Positions 35,224 to 43,813 of a stretch of 64,000 bases of DNA are shown piece by piece (positions within the stretch are counted from its first letter, which is position 1; each line of letters begins with the position of its first letter). Location of the stretch: assembly GCA_900176545.1 (NCBI GenBank), contig FWXP01000008.1:55288-119287 (forward strand), given 5' to 3'. The stretch comes from Oscillospiraceae bacterium. GTDB lineage: Bacteria; Bacillota; Clostridia; Saccharofermentanales; Saccharofermentanaceae. Both the position numbers and the translations under genes were made by a program. The notes under the pieces are model-generated. The model was not told where the DNA came from. It saw only the letters and a program-made list of their open reading frames with translations, and searched no databases.

Positions 35224-36111
35224 ATGAAAAAGAACATTTTGAAACTCGCAGGTATCATCCTTGCTGTATCTGTTCTGTCCGGTTGTAATATTACCATTGA
35301 TCCTGCAGCCGATCGTGATGAGAAGGATGAGGAGACTACTAAAGAGACCACATCTGCTGATGAAGAAGAGACAGAAGGATCCGAAGCTTCTGAAGAAACT
35401 TCTGGATCTGAGGAAACATCTGTTACGACAACCGCTGCGGAAAGTGATGCTGACAGCAACGATGATCAGGGTGCAGCCGGACTGGCAAGCTATGATTATG
35501 AGTGGCAGTATGACGTAATATTAGCTCAGACCGACAGGTTGACTGTCGATACTGCAGGTAATACTATTCTTCGCGGATATACGGTTACTGACCTTGATTA
35601 CGACGGATATCTCGATTTTATCGCTGTATCATTGGGTGGAACTGCACATTTCTGCACTACAAGTATTTATGAAGTATCTCCTGAAAACGGAGGATCTCTT
35701 CAGGAGATCGATATCGACCGTGAGGAGGGAATGGATTCTCCGGATCTTTCGCTCAATTCCGAAGTATCTATCTACTATGATTCCAATACGGGCGTCTACC
35801 ACTACTTTATCGTATCCTATCAGTCTACAGTAGATACTGTAGAGTCCACGGTATATGAAGAGTTCTATTACGATGTCAACACGGATATGTATACATCTAC
35901 GCCTTATCTGAGAGTAGAACATGATACAGCTACCGGAGAAGATATTTATTATGAATATGCTTCCGGTGGTATCTGGAACGAGATCAGCTCCGAAGCGGCA
36001 GAGACGACGATCACGAGCGTTGATACTCTCGGGGAAGCTTACCATGATTTCATCTGGTTTGATGTGATAACACGCGATAACCTTGAAGGAGCATATCAGC
36101 CTGTCGGATAA
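35224..36111 (+). CDS. Lipoprotein of unknown function
   Basis: Secreted lipoprotein of 295 residues: lipobox VLSGC with Cys21, then an acidic Glu/Thr/Ser-rich linker to about residue 85, then a globular part. The segment TVTDLDYDGYLDFIAVS resembles an FG-GAP/VCBS-type calcium loop. No enzyme motif is seen. AAGGAGA precedes the ATG. It lies between the truncated and full copies of the HTH-membrane protein. Confidence 0.75.
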   Translation: MKKNILKLAGIILAVSVLSGCNITIDPAADRDEKDEETTKETTSADEEETEGSEASEETSGSEETSVTTTAAESDADSNDDQGAAGLASYDYEWQYDVILAQTDRLTVDTAGNTILRGYTVTDLDYDGYLDFIAVSLGGTAHFCTTSIYEVSPENGGSLQEIDIDREEGMDSPDLSLNSEVSIYYDSNTGVYHYFIVSYQSTVDTVESTVYEEFYYDVNTDMYTSTPYLRVEHDTATGEDIYYEYASGGIWNEISSEAAETTITSVDTLGEAYHDFIWFDVITRDNLEGAYQPVG

Positions 36112-36175
36112 TGATTGCCTGTAAAAGCTGATAATAACTGATCGATAAAGCCCTCTGAAGCTGCTGAGTGAAGTG

Positions 36176-36208
36176 AACCCCTGAAGTTGGACAAACTTCG
36201 GGGGTTTT
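36176..36208 (+). terminator. Terminator-like hairpin after lipoprotein gene
   Basis: AACCCC and GAAGTT arms (36176-36188) pair with AACTTC and GGGGTT (36194-36206), followed by TTTT. Confidence 0.7.
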
Positions 36209-36235
36209 AATTATGTAATATGCGGATATATTCTG

Positions 36236-37213
36236 TCAGTCTTTCCTTGTTACCTGCTCTGCGACGGCTGATATCGCACCGAAGATAATACCGGCTATCG
36301 GCCATACGATCCAGGTGAAGCCCCAGTTGTTGGTCGTGAAGCTCCAAGCGAGATATCCTGCGGTTACAAGGAGCCAGTATGCGGGAGCAACGGCATTCAT
36401 TACCTTGTTCTCCTTCTTGGCCTTGGAGTAATCTTCTTCCTGCAATACTCTGCTGTAGCTGTCTTTTATCATTCCGACTCTTACGATCGTGTTTACGCCC
36501 ATGGAGATGAAGAGCAGGAGACCTGCAGCTGCGGCGATGATAAGGGGTTCATTCTCCTCTGCGATAAAGGCGACAGACACGATGAGCATCACGCCGAGAA
36601 GGATAGTTACTACTCCCATGGTGATGCCGCGTACGAAGCGGGGCTCGAACTTCTCGAGCTTGGATCTTACCGCGCCTTCAACACCGTATTCTGTCTCGAA
36701 GGATTCCTTCTCCAGCCATTCCCACTTGCTGAGAGCCATTGCTGCGGGGATTATGAATATCAGCGAGATCGCCACGATCATGAGGAGCAGTACTGTCCCG
36801 AGACCTCCTGCGACGCCTTCGGATACGCCCATACCTGCACTGAATGCTGCTTCCAGAAGGAGCGGGGGTACGGCGCAGCTGGTGCAAATCGCGACTCCCA
36901 GAGAGATCTTATCGGAGCTCTTCTTAACTGTATCAAGATAAGTATTGGCTTCCTCAAGGGAGAGCTTTCTCAGTGAAGTATCGGAATCCGACTTCTCAGA
37001 TGGGATGACATCCTCTATATCGTCCTTAAGAAGATAATCGGTACTTACTCCGAATATCTTGCTCATCTCAAGGATCCTCTGAAGATCGGGTACCGACTGA
37101 GCGCCTTCCCACTTGCTTACTGACTGTCTGGATACGCCAAGCTTATCTGCCAGTTCCTCTTGTGACCAACCTAACTTCTTACGTTCATTTATTATCTTAT
37201 CTGCAAGGATCAT
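36236..37213 (-). CDS. XRE-type HTH regulator with C-terminal membrane domain
   Basis: Protein of 325 residues. The N-terminal HTH_3 domain (residues 1-65: LGWSQEELADKLGVSRQSVSKWEGAQSVPDL) binds DNA. A linker to about residue 110 leads to a membrane part with about six helices in two blocks (about 115-165 and 195-320). Such membrane-tethered XRE proteins are common in Clostridia and have no assigned signal. The ATG at 37213 has GAGGTG 6 bp upstream. The earlier GTG falls inside that site. A promoter lies at 37296-37324. Confidence 0.85.
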   Translation of the reverse strand: MILADKIINERKKLGWSQEELADKLGVSRQSVSKWEGAQSVPDLQRILEMSKIFGVSTDYLLKDDIEDVIPSEKSDSDTSLRKLSLEEANTYLDTVKKSSDKISLGVAICTSCAVPPLLLEAAFSAGMGVSEGVAGGLGTVLLLMIVAISLIFIIPAAMALSKWEWLEKESFETEYGVEGAVRSKLEKFEPRFVRGITMGVVTILLGVMLIVSVAFIAEENEPLIIAAAAGLLLFISMGVNTIVRVGMIKDSYSRVLQEEDYSKAKKENKVMNAVAPAYWLLVTAGYLAWSFTTNNWGFTWIVWPIAGIIFGAISAVAEQVTRKD

Positions 37214-37295
37214 AACGTTCACCTCTTTCTGTTATTCTATCAGACATTTGTGCACTTGCCTTATGCCGTTAAGATACTAGAAGGTGCGATTGCAC

Positions 37296-37324
37296 ACCAT
37301 AAAGTCGCCTTGGAAATCTGTCAA
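37296..37324 (-). promoter_or_regulatory. Promoter of the XRE-membrane protein gene
   Basis: Read on the minus strand: TTGACA (37324-37319), a 17-bp spacer and TATGGT (37301-37296). The -35 is embedded in the palindrome CTGTCAACTGACAG (37318-37331), a candidate operator for the encoded regulator itself. Confidence 0.55.
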
Positions 37325-37355
37325 CTGACAGTTGCAACCCTTGTAAACAGGGCTT

Positions 37356-38738
37356 TTACGCCTGTTCCTTGTCCTTGGTCGGCATCTTCTTGAAATAGGT
37401 GGTAGAGAAATACAAAGTAGGGAAGAATGACAGGGCGAAAGCAAGAGGTTGTGCCTCCTGGATGCCTGCCATGCCCCTTATATGCGCCAGGATCCAAAGG
37501 GCGGGTATGAATATGACTCCGCTTCGAAGGGCGGAGAGGATAGATGCGGAGAGTTTCTTTCCCGTGCTCTGAAGGAGCAGCTCCGTAGCCATGCAGTAGG
37601 GCATGACGAATCCTGCGATACACTGAAGCGTCAGCGCTCTTGCTCCGTATTCGACTACAAGGTCGTCGTCCCTGAAGAGGCGGACCACTTCGGGAGCCAT
37701 CAAGAGGACGATGATCCCGGGAACGATGATTATCGCCGTAGCAAGAGTAGCCGTGAACTTATAAGCCTTACGGACCCTGCCGTACTTACCCGCACCGTAG
37801 TTGAAGCTGGCAACGGGCTGAAGTCCCTGACCTACGCCGAGAGCTATGGCGAATATGAAGAAATAGACTCTCGATACGATGCTCATGCCTGCTACAGCCG
37901 CATCTCCGTATGCTCCGGAGAGGGAGTTCAGAAGGATGGTGGCGATACTGTTAAGACCCTGCCTTATAAGGCTGGGAAGTCCCGTGGCGATGATATCTCC
38001 TATATGGCGTAAGTTGAAGTTGACCTTGCGGATGGATATGCGGCACTGTGTCCTGCCCGTAAGGAAAGGGTAGAGAAGGAAGAGAAAGCTTACGAGCTGT
38101 CCGATAGCCGTAGAAAGTCCTGCTCCTTCGATGCCCATATGAAGCTTGCGCATGAAGATGTAATCTCCGAGGATATTAAGAAGACACCCGGAGAGCATGC
38201 CGATCATGGCGTAGAAAGCCTTTCCCTCATAACGAAGGATATTGTTCAGGGTAAATCCCGCTGTCATTACGGGGGCGGTGATCAGGATAAATGAAATGTA
38301 CGTCACTGCGTAAGGAGCTATTGTCTTGGTGCTTCCCAGGAACATTACCAGGGGCTCTATGAATATGAAGCAGAACAGGCACTCGAGGATACCTATCCCA
38401 AGTGACAGGAAGAATCCTGTGGAAGCAGTGCTCGATGCTCCCTTGATGTCCATATGTCCGAGCTTTCTTGCAAGGATGCTTCCGGCACCGTTACCGAACA
38501 TGAAGCCTACGGCCTGGACTATCGCCATGAAGCCGAATACGATACCGACGGCGCCACTGGCACTGGTACCCAGCTTGCCTACAAACCAGGTATCTGCGAG
38601 ATTATATATGTTCGTGACCAGCATACTCAGTATCGTAGGGATACAGAGTATCAGGATCAGTTTCTGGACCGGGGTCTCGGTCATCTTCTTATAATGTGCT
38701 TCCTGGCTTTCCTTACTCATATATAAGATGATACTCAT
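37356..38738 (-). CDS. MATE family efflux transporter
   Basis: Multidrug and toxin extrusion permease of 460 residues with about twelve helices in two MatE halves. The first half opens with PTILSMLVTNIYNLADTWFVGKLGTSASGAVG; the second contains LPSLIRQGLNSIATILLNSLSGAYGD and GVGQGLQPVASFNYGAGKYGRV. It couples export of organic cations or metabolites to a Na+ or H+ gradient. It is divergent from a TetR-type gene whose operators lie between them, so the pair is probably a self-contained inducible efflux unit. The start is uncertain: ATGs lie at 38738 and 38720, neither with a strong ribosome site. Confidence 0.9.
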   Translation of the reverse strand: MSIILYMSKESQEAHYKKMTETPVQKLILILCIPTILSMLVTNIYNLADTWFVGKLGTSASGAVGIVFGFMAIVQAVGFMFGNGAGSILARKLGHMDIKGASSTASTGFFLSLGIGILECLFCFIFIEPLVMFLGSTKTIAPYAVTYISFILITAPVMTAGFTLNNILRYEGKAFYAMIGMLSGCLLNILGDYIFMRKLHMGIEGAGLSTAIGQLVSFLFLLYPFLTGRTQCRISIRKVNFNLRHIGDIIATGLPSLIRQGLNSIATILLNSLSGAYGDAAVAGMSIVSRVYFFIFAIALGVGQGLQPVASFNYGAGKYGRVRKAYKFTATLATAIIIVPGIIVLLMAPEVVRLFRDDDLVVEYGARALTLQCIAGFVMPYCMATELLLQSTGKKLSASILSALRSGVIFIPALWILAHIRGMAGIQEAQPLAFALSFFPTLYFSTTYFKKMPTKDKEQA

Positions 38739-38773
38739 CTTCTACCATAAAACAATTGACATATCGTATCGTA

Positions 38774-38850
38774 AAAAGGTGAAACAACATTCATTTTTAT
38801 CTTGACGACAGCAATGACGGAGGATAAAATGAAACCACATTCATTTTTAT
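38774..38850 (+). promoter_or_regulatory. TetR promoter with two operator copies
   Basis: A near-identical 21-bp sequence occurs at 38780-38800 and 38830-38850, 50 bp apart, each with a TGAA-N6-TTCA core. The second is a perfect AAAATGAA-N6-TTCATTTT inverted repeat. TTGACG (38802-38807), a 17-bp spacer and TAAAAT (38825-38830) form the promoter, with the second operator over the -10. Confidence 0.7.
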
Positions 38851-38865
38851 TTCGGAGGGTCAAAG

Positions 38866-39528
38866 ATGCCCAAGGTTACACAGGAATATATAGATAATAA
38901 GAAAAGATCTATCGTAGAAGCTGCCATGAGAGTATGTAAGAGAAAGCCCGTCGAGATGATCACCATGACTGACGTCATCGAGGAGACGGGACTGTCCCAG
39001 GGCGGTATCTACAGATTCTATAAGGACCTCGATGAGATCCTTCGCGACATGATACTCGAGATGCGCATCAGGTACAACATCATGGACGATACCGACAGAA
39101 TCTTAAAGTATTCGACGGATCTTTCTCCTGCCGAGGTCATCAGGCAGATGTGCGATATGCTGGCATCTGCGCTCGAGGAGCATCTTATGGATCTGCAGAA
39201 ATTGAATTTTGATCTTACGGTGCTTGCCATAAATGAACCAGAGAGAATAGAGAAGATCCTGGGAACCATCACGACGGAGAGCAACATGAGCCACCTCATG
39301 AATGCCACAAGAGAAGGATTTATCAGGGCGCAGAAAGAGGGGAAGATCCATCCGGTAACGGATATCGACAGCATATTGAATTTTATGTCGGCTTCCTCGA
39401 ACGGGATCCTCTTCAACTGCATAATATGCAGCTGCTACCCGCAGGGAATGCCGGGTATCAAGTCGGATCCGAAGGAATTATACGGCACATTGGCCGAAGC
39501 CATGATCAGATTATTGGGGGTGAACTGA
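38866..39528 (+). CDS. TetR/AcrR family transcriptional regulator
   Basis: Repressor of 220 residues. The N-terminal HTH (about residues 10-55: KRSIVEAAMRVC, MTDVIEETGLSQGGIYRFYKDLDEIL) is typical. The C-terminal helices form the ligand and dimer part. CGGAGGG precedes the ATG. It sits divergent to MATE, and its coding sequence is followed at once by an alpha/beta hydrolase gene (1-bp gap). It probably binds the paired operators at 38774-38850 and controls itself, the hydrolase and perhaps the MATE gene. Confidence 0.9.
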   Translation: MPKVTQEYIDNKKRSIVEAAMRVCKRKPVEMITMTDVIEETGLSQGGIYRFYKDLDEILRDMILEMRIRYNIMDDTDRILKYSTDLSPAEVIRQMCDMLASALEEHLMDLQKLNFDLTVLAINEPERIEKILGTITTESNMSHLMNATREGFIRAQKEGKIHPVTDIDSILNFMSASSNGILFNCIICSCYPQGMPGIKSDPKELYGTLAEAMIRLLGVN

Positions 39529-39529
39529 A

Positions 39530-40633
39530 ATGAAAGTAGAATATCCTGAATTTACAGGCAGATACAAGGTAGGCGTTACGGAATTTATCGTCGATACGGG
39601 AAGGGAAGAGACATTAAAGCTTCATGAAGGCGGTGTGCGAAAGCTTTCGTGCAGGATGTATTATCCTTCGACGGCCGAGGGTATAGAGGGTAAGGAAAGA
39701 TCCGAATACATGTCCAGGCAGCTCTGCAAAGCCTACAAGATCGATTACGATAAGAAGATGGCAGAGGGCGAGAACAGGATCGACTGTTATGTTGATGCAG
39801 TCCCCGCTCCCGGCGAGAAGTTCCCTCTTATAATCTTCAGCCACGGCTACGGATCTTTCAGGGATTCCAATACTTATATGTGCGGTGAGATCTGCTCGCA
39901 GGGATATGTCGTTGTCGTTATAGGTCACCCTTATGAGACGATGGCTCTTAACTACGCTGACGGCACCTGTGTTGATATCGATAAGAAAGCTATGGAGACT
40001 GCTAAGCCGATAATTCCGGCACTTATCTCCAGTATAAAGCTCATATCCGCTAAGGGAACTGACGAAGAGATCAACGATAAGTTCAAGGACTTTGAGCACA
40101 AGTACTACTCAGGACTTGCCAAGAGGGTCGATGCATGGTGTATCGATACCGACGATGTCTGCGACTATGTTAAGGCAGCCTATAGTGACAGGATCGATAC
40201 GGATGCCGGCGTAGGACTTACGGGTCACTCGATGGGCGGAGCTGTAGCTCATATGCTCCTTCGTAAGAGCGATAAGTATTCATGCGCGATCAATATCGAC
40301 GGCGGACTCTTCGGAGAATATGAGGGCATGGATATCAGAAAGCCCTTCATGAACATCAACTGCGAGAGTAATAAGACTACGACTACAGGCGCATACGTAA
40401 ACTGCAAAGTCCCTGTATTCTCCGCGATCTTCAAGGATATGCGTCATCTTGGATTTACGGATCTTATATTCTTCTTCCCCGTAAAGTCTCAGGTAGGTAA
40501 GCTTCCCGCCAAGAGCCTTCACGATAACCTTACAAAGCTTCATATCGCTTTCTTCGACAAGTACATTAAGGGCGTGGATATCGACCTTGATAAATGTCAT
40601 AATGAGGATGTGACATTTACCCAAAAGGGTTAA
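39530..40633 (+). CDS. Alpha/beta hydrolase, PAF acetylhydrolase-like
   Basis: Hydrolase of 367 residues without a signal peptide. The oxyanion region LIIFSHGYGSFRDSN, the nucleophile elbow GLTGHSMGGAVAH (Ser about 228) and an Asp in INIDGGLFG follow the pattern of the platelet-activating-factor acetylhydrolase group. A His in DMRHLGFTD may complete the triad. It begins 1 bp after the TetR gene stop and is followed 14 bp later by a small membrane protein gene, so it is part of the TetR operon. Confidence 0.83.
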   Translation: MKVEYPEFTGRYKVGVTEFIVDTGREETLKLHEGGVRKLSCRMYYPSTAEGIEGKERSEYMSRQLCKAYKIDYDKKMAEGENRIDCYVDAVPAPGEKFPLIIFSHGYGSFRDSNTYMCGEICSQGYVVVVIGHPYETMALNYADGTCVDIDKKAMETAKPIIPALISSIKLISAKGTDEEINDKFKDFEHKYYSGLAKRVDAWCIDTDDVCDYVKAAYSDRIDTDAGVGLTGHSMGGAVAHMLLRKSDKYSCAINIDGGLFGEYEGMDIRKPFMNINCESNKTTTTGAYVNCKVPVFSAIFKDMRHLGFTDLIFFFPVKSQVGKLPAKSLHDNLTKLHIAFFDKYIKGVDIDLDKCHNEDVTFTQKG

Positions 40634-40647
40634 GGGACGGATACATA

Positions 40648-40995
40648 ATGAGTAAGAATAAGAGTACAGGCGCACTTCGGGTAATAAGGTTGCTTTATGT
40701 GATCAATACACTGCTCCTTATGCCGTGTGCCGTTATCGAGGTCGCGAAGCTCTTAAAGCTTGAGGTCAATTTCTGGACGCGCGGCTATCTGGGATTTCTC
40801 CTGCCGGTAGTATTTCTTAGGATAATCTTTATTCCCTATATCGCTACTCCGGTCCTTACTGTTCTCTACGGATATTTCCTGCGCAAGGCAAAGGGCTCTA
40901 AGCTCGAATATATTCTCTTTGCACTTATGCTTATAATATGCGTATTGGGGCTTCTCTCATTGGAGTTGGTCTTCAATGCGGCAATGGGCATATAA
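40648..40995 (+). CDS. Small membrane protein of unknown function
   Basis: 115 residues with three predicted helices (about 10-33, 45-80 and 85-110) and a short Lys-rich segment before the last. No family is recognised. It lies between the hydrolase and DNA methylase genes, with short gaps, and probably belongs to the same transcript. Confidence 0.65.
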   Translation: MSKNKSTGALRVIRLLYVINTLLLMPCAVIEVAKLLKLEVNFWTRGYLGFLLPVVFLRIIFIPYIATPVLTVLYGYFLRKAKGSKLEYILFALMLIICVLGLLSLELVFNAAMGI

Positions 40996-41008
40996 AGGGG
41001 TGATGACT

Positions 41009-41914
41009 ATGAGTCTTTATTATTCTGACGAACATACGACCATATATAAGCAGGACAATCTGGAGCTCCTTCGGGATATGAAGTCCGAGTCTGTAGATCT
41101 TATCTACTGCGATATCCTGTACAACACAGGCAAGGTATTCGACGATTATTCGGATGATCTGGGATCTCCCGAGGAAGCCGTTAAGTGGTACAGACCCAGG
41201 ATAGAGGAGATGAAGCGAGTACTCTCTTCTTCGGGCAGCATATTCATCCACTGTAACTGGAGGATGGATTCGTATATGCGTATCCTGATGGATGAGATAT
41301 TCGGGACCAACTGCTTCAGGAACAGGATCTACCGTCAGCACAGCAAGGAGAGGGGATTCTTCTCCAACTTCGATTCCCAGATGGATATAATACTTTACTA
41401 CGTTAAGGACCACAGGAACTTTGTCTTCCATGAGATAAGAGGCGAGAGTAAGAGGATCGTACCGCTCTTTGAGAACGGCGATCTTCCGGGAAGGGACGAT
41501 ATTCGATCATTCGATGGCGCTACCATAGACCTTAAGGCGCTAAACAAGCACTGGCTCATAAGTGCGCCTCAGTTCGACGACATGAAGAAGGCGGGAGAGG
41601 TCAAGCTCATAGAAGGTCTCCCTTATCGTTTCTCCGACGTTATCCCCGTAGGCAATCTCTGGAACGAGCCTGAGATGCTCGATACTTATACGAGGACGGG
41701 TGTCGCGGATGCTTACGATACCCCTAAGCCCGAAGCGGTTCTCGACAGGATAATAAGAGTGGCATCTGACCCCGGTGATACGGTGGCGGACTTCTTCCTC
41801 GGAGGCGGCACTACTGCCGTCGTTGCAAAGAAGCTTGGAAGAAAGTTCATCGGATGTGATATATCTTCCAAAGCTTGTGGTGTCACGGTCAGGAAGTTAG
41901 GCGTGAATGAATAA
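41009..41914 (+). CDS. Orphan DNA methyltransferase with altered catalytic motif
   Basis: Beta-type N4/N6 methyltransferase of 301 residues. The catalytic region comes first (VDLIYCDILYNTG, where active enzymes normally show DPPYNTG), followed by RQHSKERGFFSNFDSQMDIILYY and, near the C-terminus, the AdoMet loop VADFFLGGGTTAVVAKKLGRKFIGCDIS. Both prolines of DPPY are replaced by Ile-Leu, so activity is doubtful or altered. No restriction gene is nearby. The ATG at 41009 lies 8 bp after AAGGGG. The gene overlaps the GH25 gene by 8 bp. Confidence 0.83.
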   Translation: MSLYYSDEHTTIYKQDNLELLRDMKSESVDLIYCDILYNTGKVFDDYSDDLGSPEEAVKWYRPRIEEMKRVLSSSGSIFIHCNWRMDSYMRILMDEIFGTNCFRNRIYRQHSKERGFFSNFDSQMDIILYYVKDHRNFVFHEIRGESKRIVPLFENGDLPGRDDIRSFDGATIDLKALNKHWLISAPQFDDMKKAGEVKLIEGLPYRFSDVIPVGNLWNEPEMLDTYTRTGVADAYDTPKPEAVLDRIIRVASDPGDTVADFFLGGGTTAVVAKKLGRKFIGCDISSKACGVTVRKLGVNE

Positions 41915-42632
41915 GAAGATAATCGCAGCTGTTGGGGCGGCCATATTCGGCGCAGGTATATGCGCCGGACTTTTCTTATACTTTGGAGTGATACATATCA
42001 ATCACCCGAAGCTTCAGGGGTATACAGTAAAGGGCGTAGATATCTCCTCCTATCAGGGGGATATCAACTGGCAGGAGCTGGCTTCGCAGGATATAGATTT
42101 TGCATATATTAAGGCTACGGAAGGTTCTTCTTATGTAGATGAGCATTTCGAGGAGAACTGGACCGAAGCTGCTGATACCGATCTTCGTATCGGTGCATAC
42201 CATTTCTTTAGTTTCGAATCTTCCGGTGCTACCCAGGCAGAGAACTTCTGCGATGCTGTAGAGCCCGTAGACGGTATGCTGCCTCCCGTTATCGACGTGG
42301 AGTATTACGGCGCGTTCGGCTTCGTCGATACCATAGATGTCGATTCTGTAAGAGCAGAACTTCGTGATATGGTAGATATCCTTACGGAATACTACGGCAT
42401 AAAACCCGTTATCTATGTGAGTTCTGATACATACGATACGATCGTGAAGTCATATTTCGATGACTGCGATCTGTGGTACAGGAGCGTTTATTCTTCAGTT
42501 CCTTCCGATGTGGACTGGACCTTCTGGCAGTATTCCAACAGGCATGTCCTTCAGGGGTACGACGGCGAGGAAAGATATATCGATATGGATGTCTTTGCAG
42601 GGGATCCGGAAGAGTTCGCTTCCTATATTTAA
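41907..42632 (+). CDS. GH25 lysozyme, membrane-anchored
   Basis: Muramidase of 241 residues. An N-terminal helix (residues 5-28) anchors or exports it. The GH25 barrel shows the catalytic Asp in GVDISSYQGDINW, IDFAYIKATEG, IGAYHFFSF and the DVE motif in PPVIDVEYYG. It cleaves the beta-1,4 bond of peptidoglycan outside the membrane, probably for wall remodelling, since no phage genes surround it. Translation is likely coupled to the methylase gene (8-bp overlap). Confidence 0.92.
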   Translation: MNKKIIAAVGAAIFGAGICAGLFLYFGVIHINHPKLQGYTVKGVDISSYQGDINWQELASQDIDFAYIKATEGSSYVDEHFEENWTEAADTDLRIGAYHFFSFESSGATQAENFCDAVEPVDGMLPPVIDVEYYGAFGFVDTIDVDSVRAELRDMVDILTEYYGIKPVIYVSSDTYDTIVKSYFDDCDLWYRSVYSSVPSDVDWTFWQYSNRHVLQGYDGEERYIDMDVFAGDPEEFASYI

Positions 42633-42673
42633 TGTTATAATCACGATGTTATCAGCGGAGGGGGATAAAGTAT

Positions 42674-43780
42674 ATGGTATTACTTGTAATAGATGTTCAG
42701 AAGGGTATCACGGATGAAAGGCTCTATGCCTTCGATGCATTCAGGAATAACGTAAAGAAGCTCATAGATACGGCGCGCATGACCGACGTAGAGGTCATTT
42801 TCGTAAGGCACGACGACGGTGTCGGTTCCGGATTCTCTATAGGAGACGAAGCCTTCGAGATATATGATGAGATCGCACCAAGAGATGGCGAGAAGATATT
42901 CGACAAGAAAGTAAACAGCGCCCTTAATGCCAATGTCGGTCTTCTTGAATATCTTCGCAATAAGCATGTAGAGACTCTTATCGTAACTGGACTTCAGACG
43001 GATTACTGTATAGACGCGACGGTGAAGAGCGCTTTTGAGAACGGATTCGAGGTATTGATCCCCGCAGGATGTAATTCCACCCGCGACAATGACTATATGG
43101 ACGCGAAGACTACATATGAGTTCTATAACTGCTCTATGTGGCCCGGAAGGTATGCCGAGTGCATATCGGTAGAGGAGGCGGTCTCCCGTATGAGGGGATA
43201 TATACCTTCTTCCAAGACAGGTATCGCTGCGTGCGGTCCGGAGAGGATAGAGACAGACAGGCTGATACTTCGTGCATTTCGCTATAGCGATGCAGATGAT
43301 ATGCTGCGCAACTGGGCTTCCGACGATGAGGTGCAGTGGATGTACGGCGAGCCTTCCTACAAGACGAAGGAAGAAGTACTTGAGCTCCTGGACAAGTATA
43401 TAGGCAGAACTCAGAGCGGCTATTACTATCGCTGGGCCGTTATCTTAAAGGAGACGGATGAGTGCATAGGACAGGCAGCTTACTTCATGGCGGATGCCAA
43501 TAACCGCTTCGCGGAGATAGAGTACTGTATCGGTTCCGCTTTCCAGGGAAGAGGTTATGCTACGGAAGCTACAAAGGCGATAATAGACTTCGGATTCGAC
43601 AAGATAGGTCTTAACAAGGTGCAGATATGTGTAAGGCCTTCCAATACCGGTTCGAAGAGGGTAATAGAGAAATGCGGCTTTAATCAGGACGGTGTCCTCA
43701 GGGAATATTTCCTTCGTGACGGAGCTTATGAAGACAGGATGTATTTCTCCATTCTTCGCAGCGAGAGATCACGTGTATAA
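42674..43780 (+). CDS. Isochorismatase-like hydrolase fused to GNAT acetyltransferase
   Basis: Two domains in 368 residues. Residues 1-180 form a cysteine hydrolase of the isochorismatase/nicotinamidase type: Asp in LLVIDVQKG, Lys in FDKKVNSAL, Cys in LQTDYCIDATVKSAFENG. Residues 193-368 are a RimJ/RimL-like N-acetyltransferase: ETDRLILRAF, ECIGQAAYF and the acetyl-CoA loop FQGRGYATEA. Both active sites look complete. The frame is open across the junction, so this is a true fusion rather than two genes. GGAGGGGG precedes the ATG. Substrates are unknown. Confidence 0.88.
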   Translation: MVLLVIDVQKGITDERLYAFDAFRNNVKKLIDTARMTDVEVIFVRHDDGVGSGFSIGDEAFEIYDEIAPRDGEKIFDKKVNSALNANVGLLEYLRNKHVETLIVTGLQTDYCIDATVKSAFENGFEVLIPAGCNSTRDNDYMDAKTTYEFYNCSMWPGRYAECISVEEAVSRMRGYIPSSKTGIAACGPERIETDRLILRAFRYSDADDMLRNWASDDEVQWMYGEPSYKTKEEVLELLDKYIGRTQSGYYYRWAVILKETDECIGQAAYFMADANNRFAEIEYCIGSAFQGRGYATEATKAIIDFGFDKIGLNKVQICVRPSNTGSKRVIEKCGFNQDGVLREYFLRDGAYEDRMYFSILRSERSRV

Positions 43781-43813
43781 TATATTTGATAATTATATCT
43801 AAGGTCAGGGGTT

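Noticed and set aside
41907..42632. GH25 lysozyme as a prophage endolysin
   Set aside because: No holin, portal, terminase or tail genes are nearby, and the enzyme has an N-terminal membrane anchor.
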